DNA of 64,000 nt from Hybos culiciformis (Eukaryota; Arthropoda; Insecta; Diptera; Hybotidae): positions 14,459,922 to 14,523,921 of the forward strand of contig OZ023273.1 in the NCBI GenBank assembly GCA_964007475.1, in the 5' to 3' direction. Every line of letters begins with the position of its first letter. Positions within the stretch are counted from its first letter, which is position 1. Below, one piece after another: positions 63,501 to 64,000 of the stretch. The position numbers were made by a program, and so were the translations under genes. The notes beneath the pieces are model-generated. The model was not told the DNA's origin, searched no databases, and saw only the letters and a program-made list of their open reading frames with translations.

Positions 63501-64000
63501 ATTTTAGTGATTTTTATTTTCATCGAAAAATTAAAAAAAAAAATATGTATAATATATTTTTAGTTTATTGAAACTTGAAATTTGAGAGCAAAAAACTTCT
63601 TTAGTTTTATATTTTTGTTTCTAAGTTTTATATTTTTCTCATTTTTAGGAGAGAAAATTTGTTTTGTTTTGTTATTTCCTAAAAGTCTACATTCTGAACT
63701 TTTTATTGCCTCAAAAATTTACCAGAAATACAATTTGAAAGGCAATTAAATGTAGAATAAATAAGGAAAGTTTCGAAAATCAATGTTTTGGCTGATCTTG
63801 GCATTTTTTTCTTTTTTTCTTTTGCTTTCAACAAAGAATTTTGGGAACGTCCTTCATCACAAAATTCGAAAAAATTCAAAATACTACATTTATTTACAGC
63901 CAAATGACTTTCAAAATGGTATTACTTGCAAAATTTTGCGAATTGTCATTAAAAAGCATAAAATGTATAATTTTTATCTGAAAATTTTAAAAAAATTTAA
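57501..64000. other. AT-rich intergenic DNA to the window end
   Basis: No gene is recognised. Less AT-rich patches at about 59060-59170 (containing GAAGCGCGCCTCTAGATGGC) and 62265-62400 (containing GCGGCTCTAGCTCAAAAACC) look like repeat fragments, but no termini are visible. Long A and T runs dominate at 62660-63150. Frames at 60450-60665, 62000-62218 and 63703-63903 are unassigned. Confidence 0.4.

Noticed and set aside
1..64000. CRISPR arrays, bacterial operons or an integrated virus
   Set aside because: No regularly spaced direct repeats, no prokaryotic gene organisation and no viral structural or replicase genes were seen. All reverse-transcriptase sequence is LINE-type.

Overview
This is AT-rich nuclear DNA (most of it looks well above 70 % A+T, with long A/T runs) from an insect. 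The evidence is an insect-type odorant receptor (7tm_6 family), an insect-type arylalkylamine N-acetyltransferase-like gene, short GT-AG introns, and a dense load of small DNA transposons. I cannot name the order or species from sequence alone. No bacterial operons, ribosome binding sites or CRISPR arrays are present.

Five protein-coding genes are well supported. They are: an intronless GNAT/aaNAT-like acetyltransferase (2402-3052, minus); cytoplasmic tryptophanyl-tRNA synthetase in six exons (11788-13907, minus); pinin in four exons (15005-18251, plus), head to head with the synthetase across a 1.1 kb shared promoter interval; a secreted GAPR-1-like CAP protein in four exons (22814-23655, plus); and a complete eight-exon odorant receptor (25663-30163, plus). 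Each multi-exon model was built from GT-AG sites with matching phase and conserved protein sequence, and its summed exon length is divisible by three. A weak orphan exon and a possible first exon lie at 55.9-56.7 kb.

All other interpretable sequence is mobile-element debris. There are hAT-type elements in pinin intron 2 (with a C-terminal transposase remnant), between pinin and the CAP gene, and in odorant-receptor intron 3. Two LINE fragments are nested, one inside the other (20.5-22.1 kb). A P-element-like transposase remnant at 37.1-38.4 kb is split by a small Harbinger-like MITE and followed by a short Helitron. A second piece of the same Helitron lies at 8.9-9.2 kb beside a large fold-back element (9.28-9.61 kb), and there are several further MITE-like inverted-repeat elements.

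Layout: 1-11.8 kb, one gene plus repeats; 11.8-18.3 kb, housekeeping divergent pair; 18.3-25.6 kb, repeats and the CAP gene; 25.7-30.2 kb, odorant receptor; 30-64 kb, a gene-poor desert with the P-element/Helitron cluster and scattered MITEs. The genes do not form a pathway. The synthetase and pinin are constitutive cell functions (translation; splicing/exon junction), while the CAP protein and receptor are secreted and sensory proteins with independent promoters.
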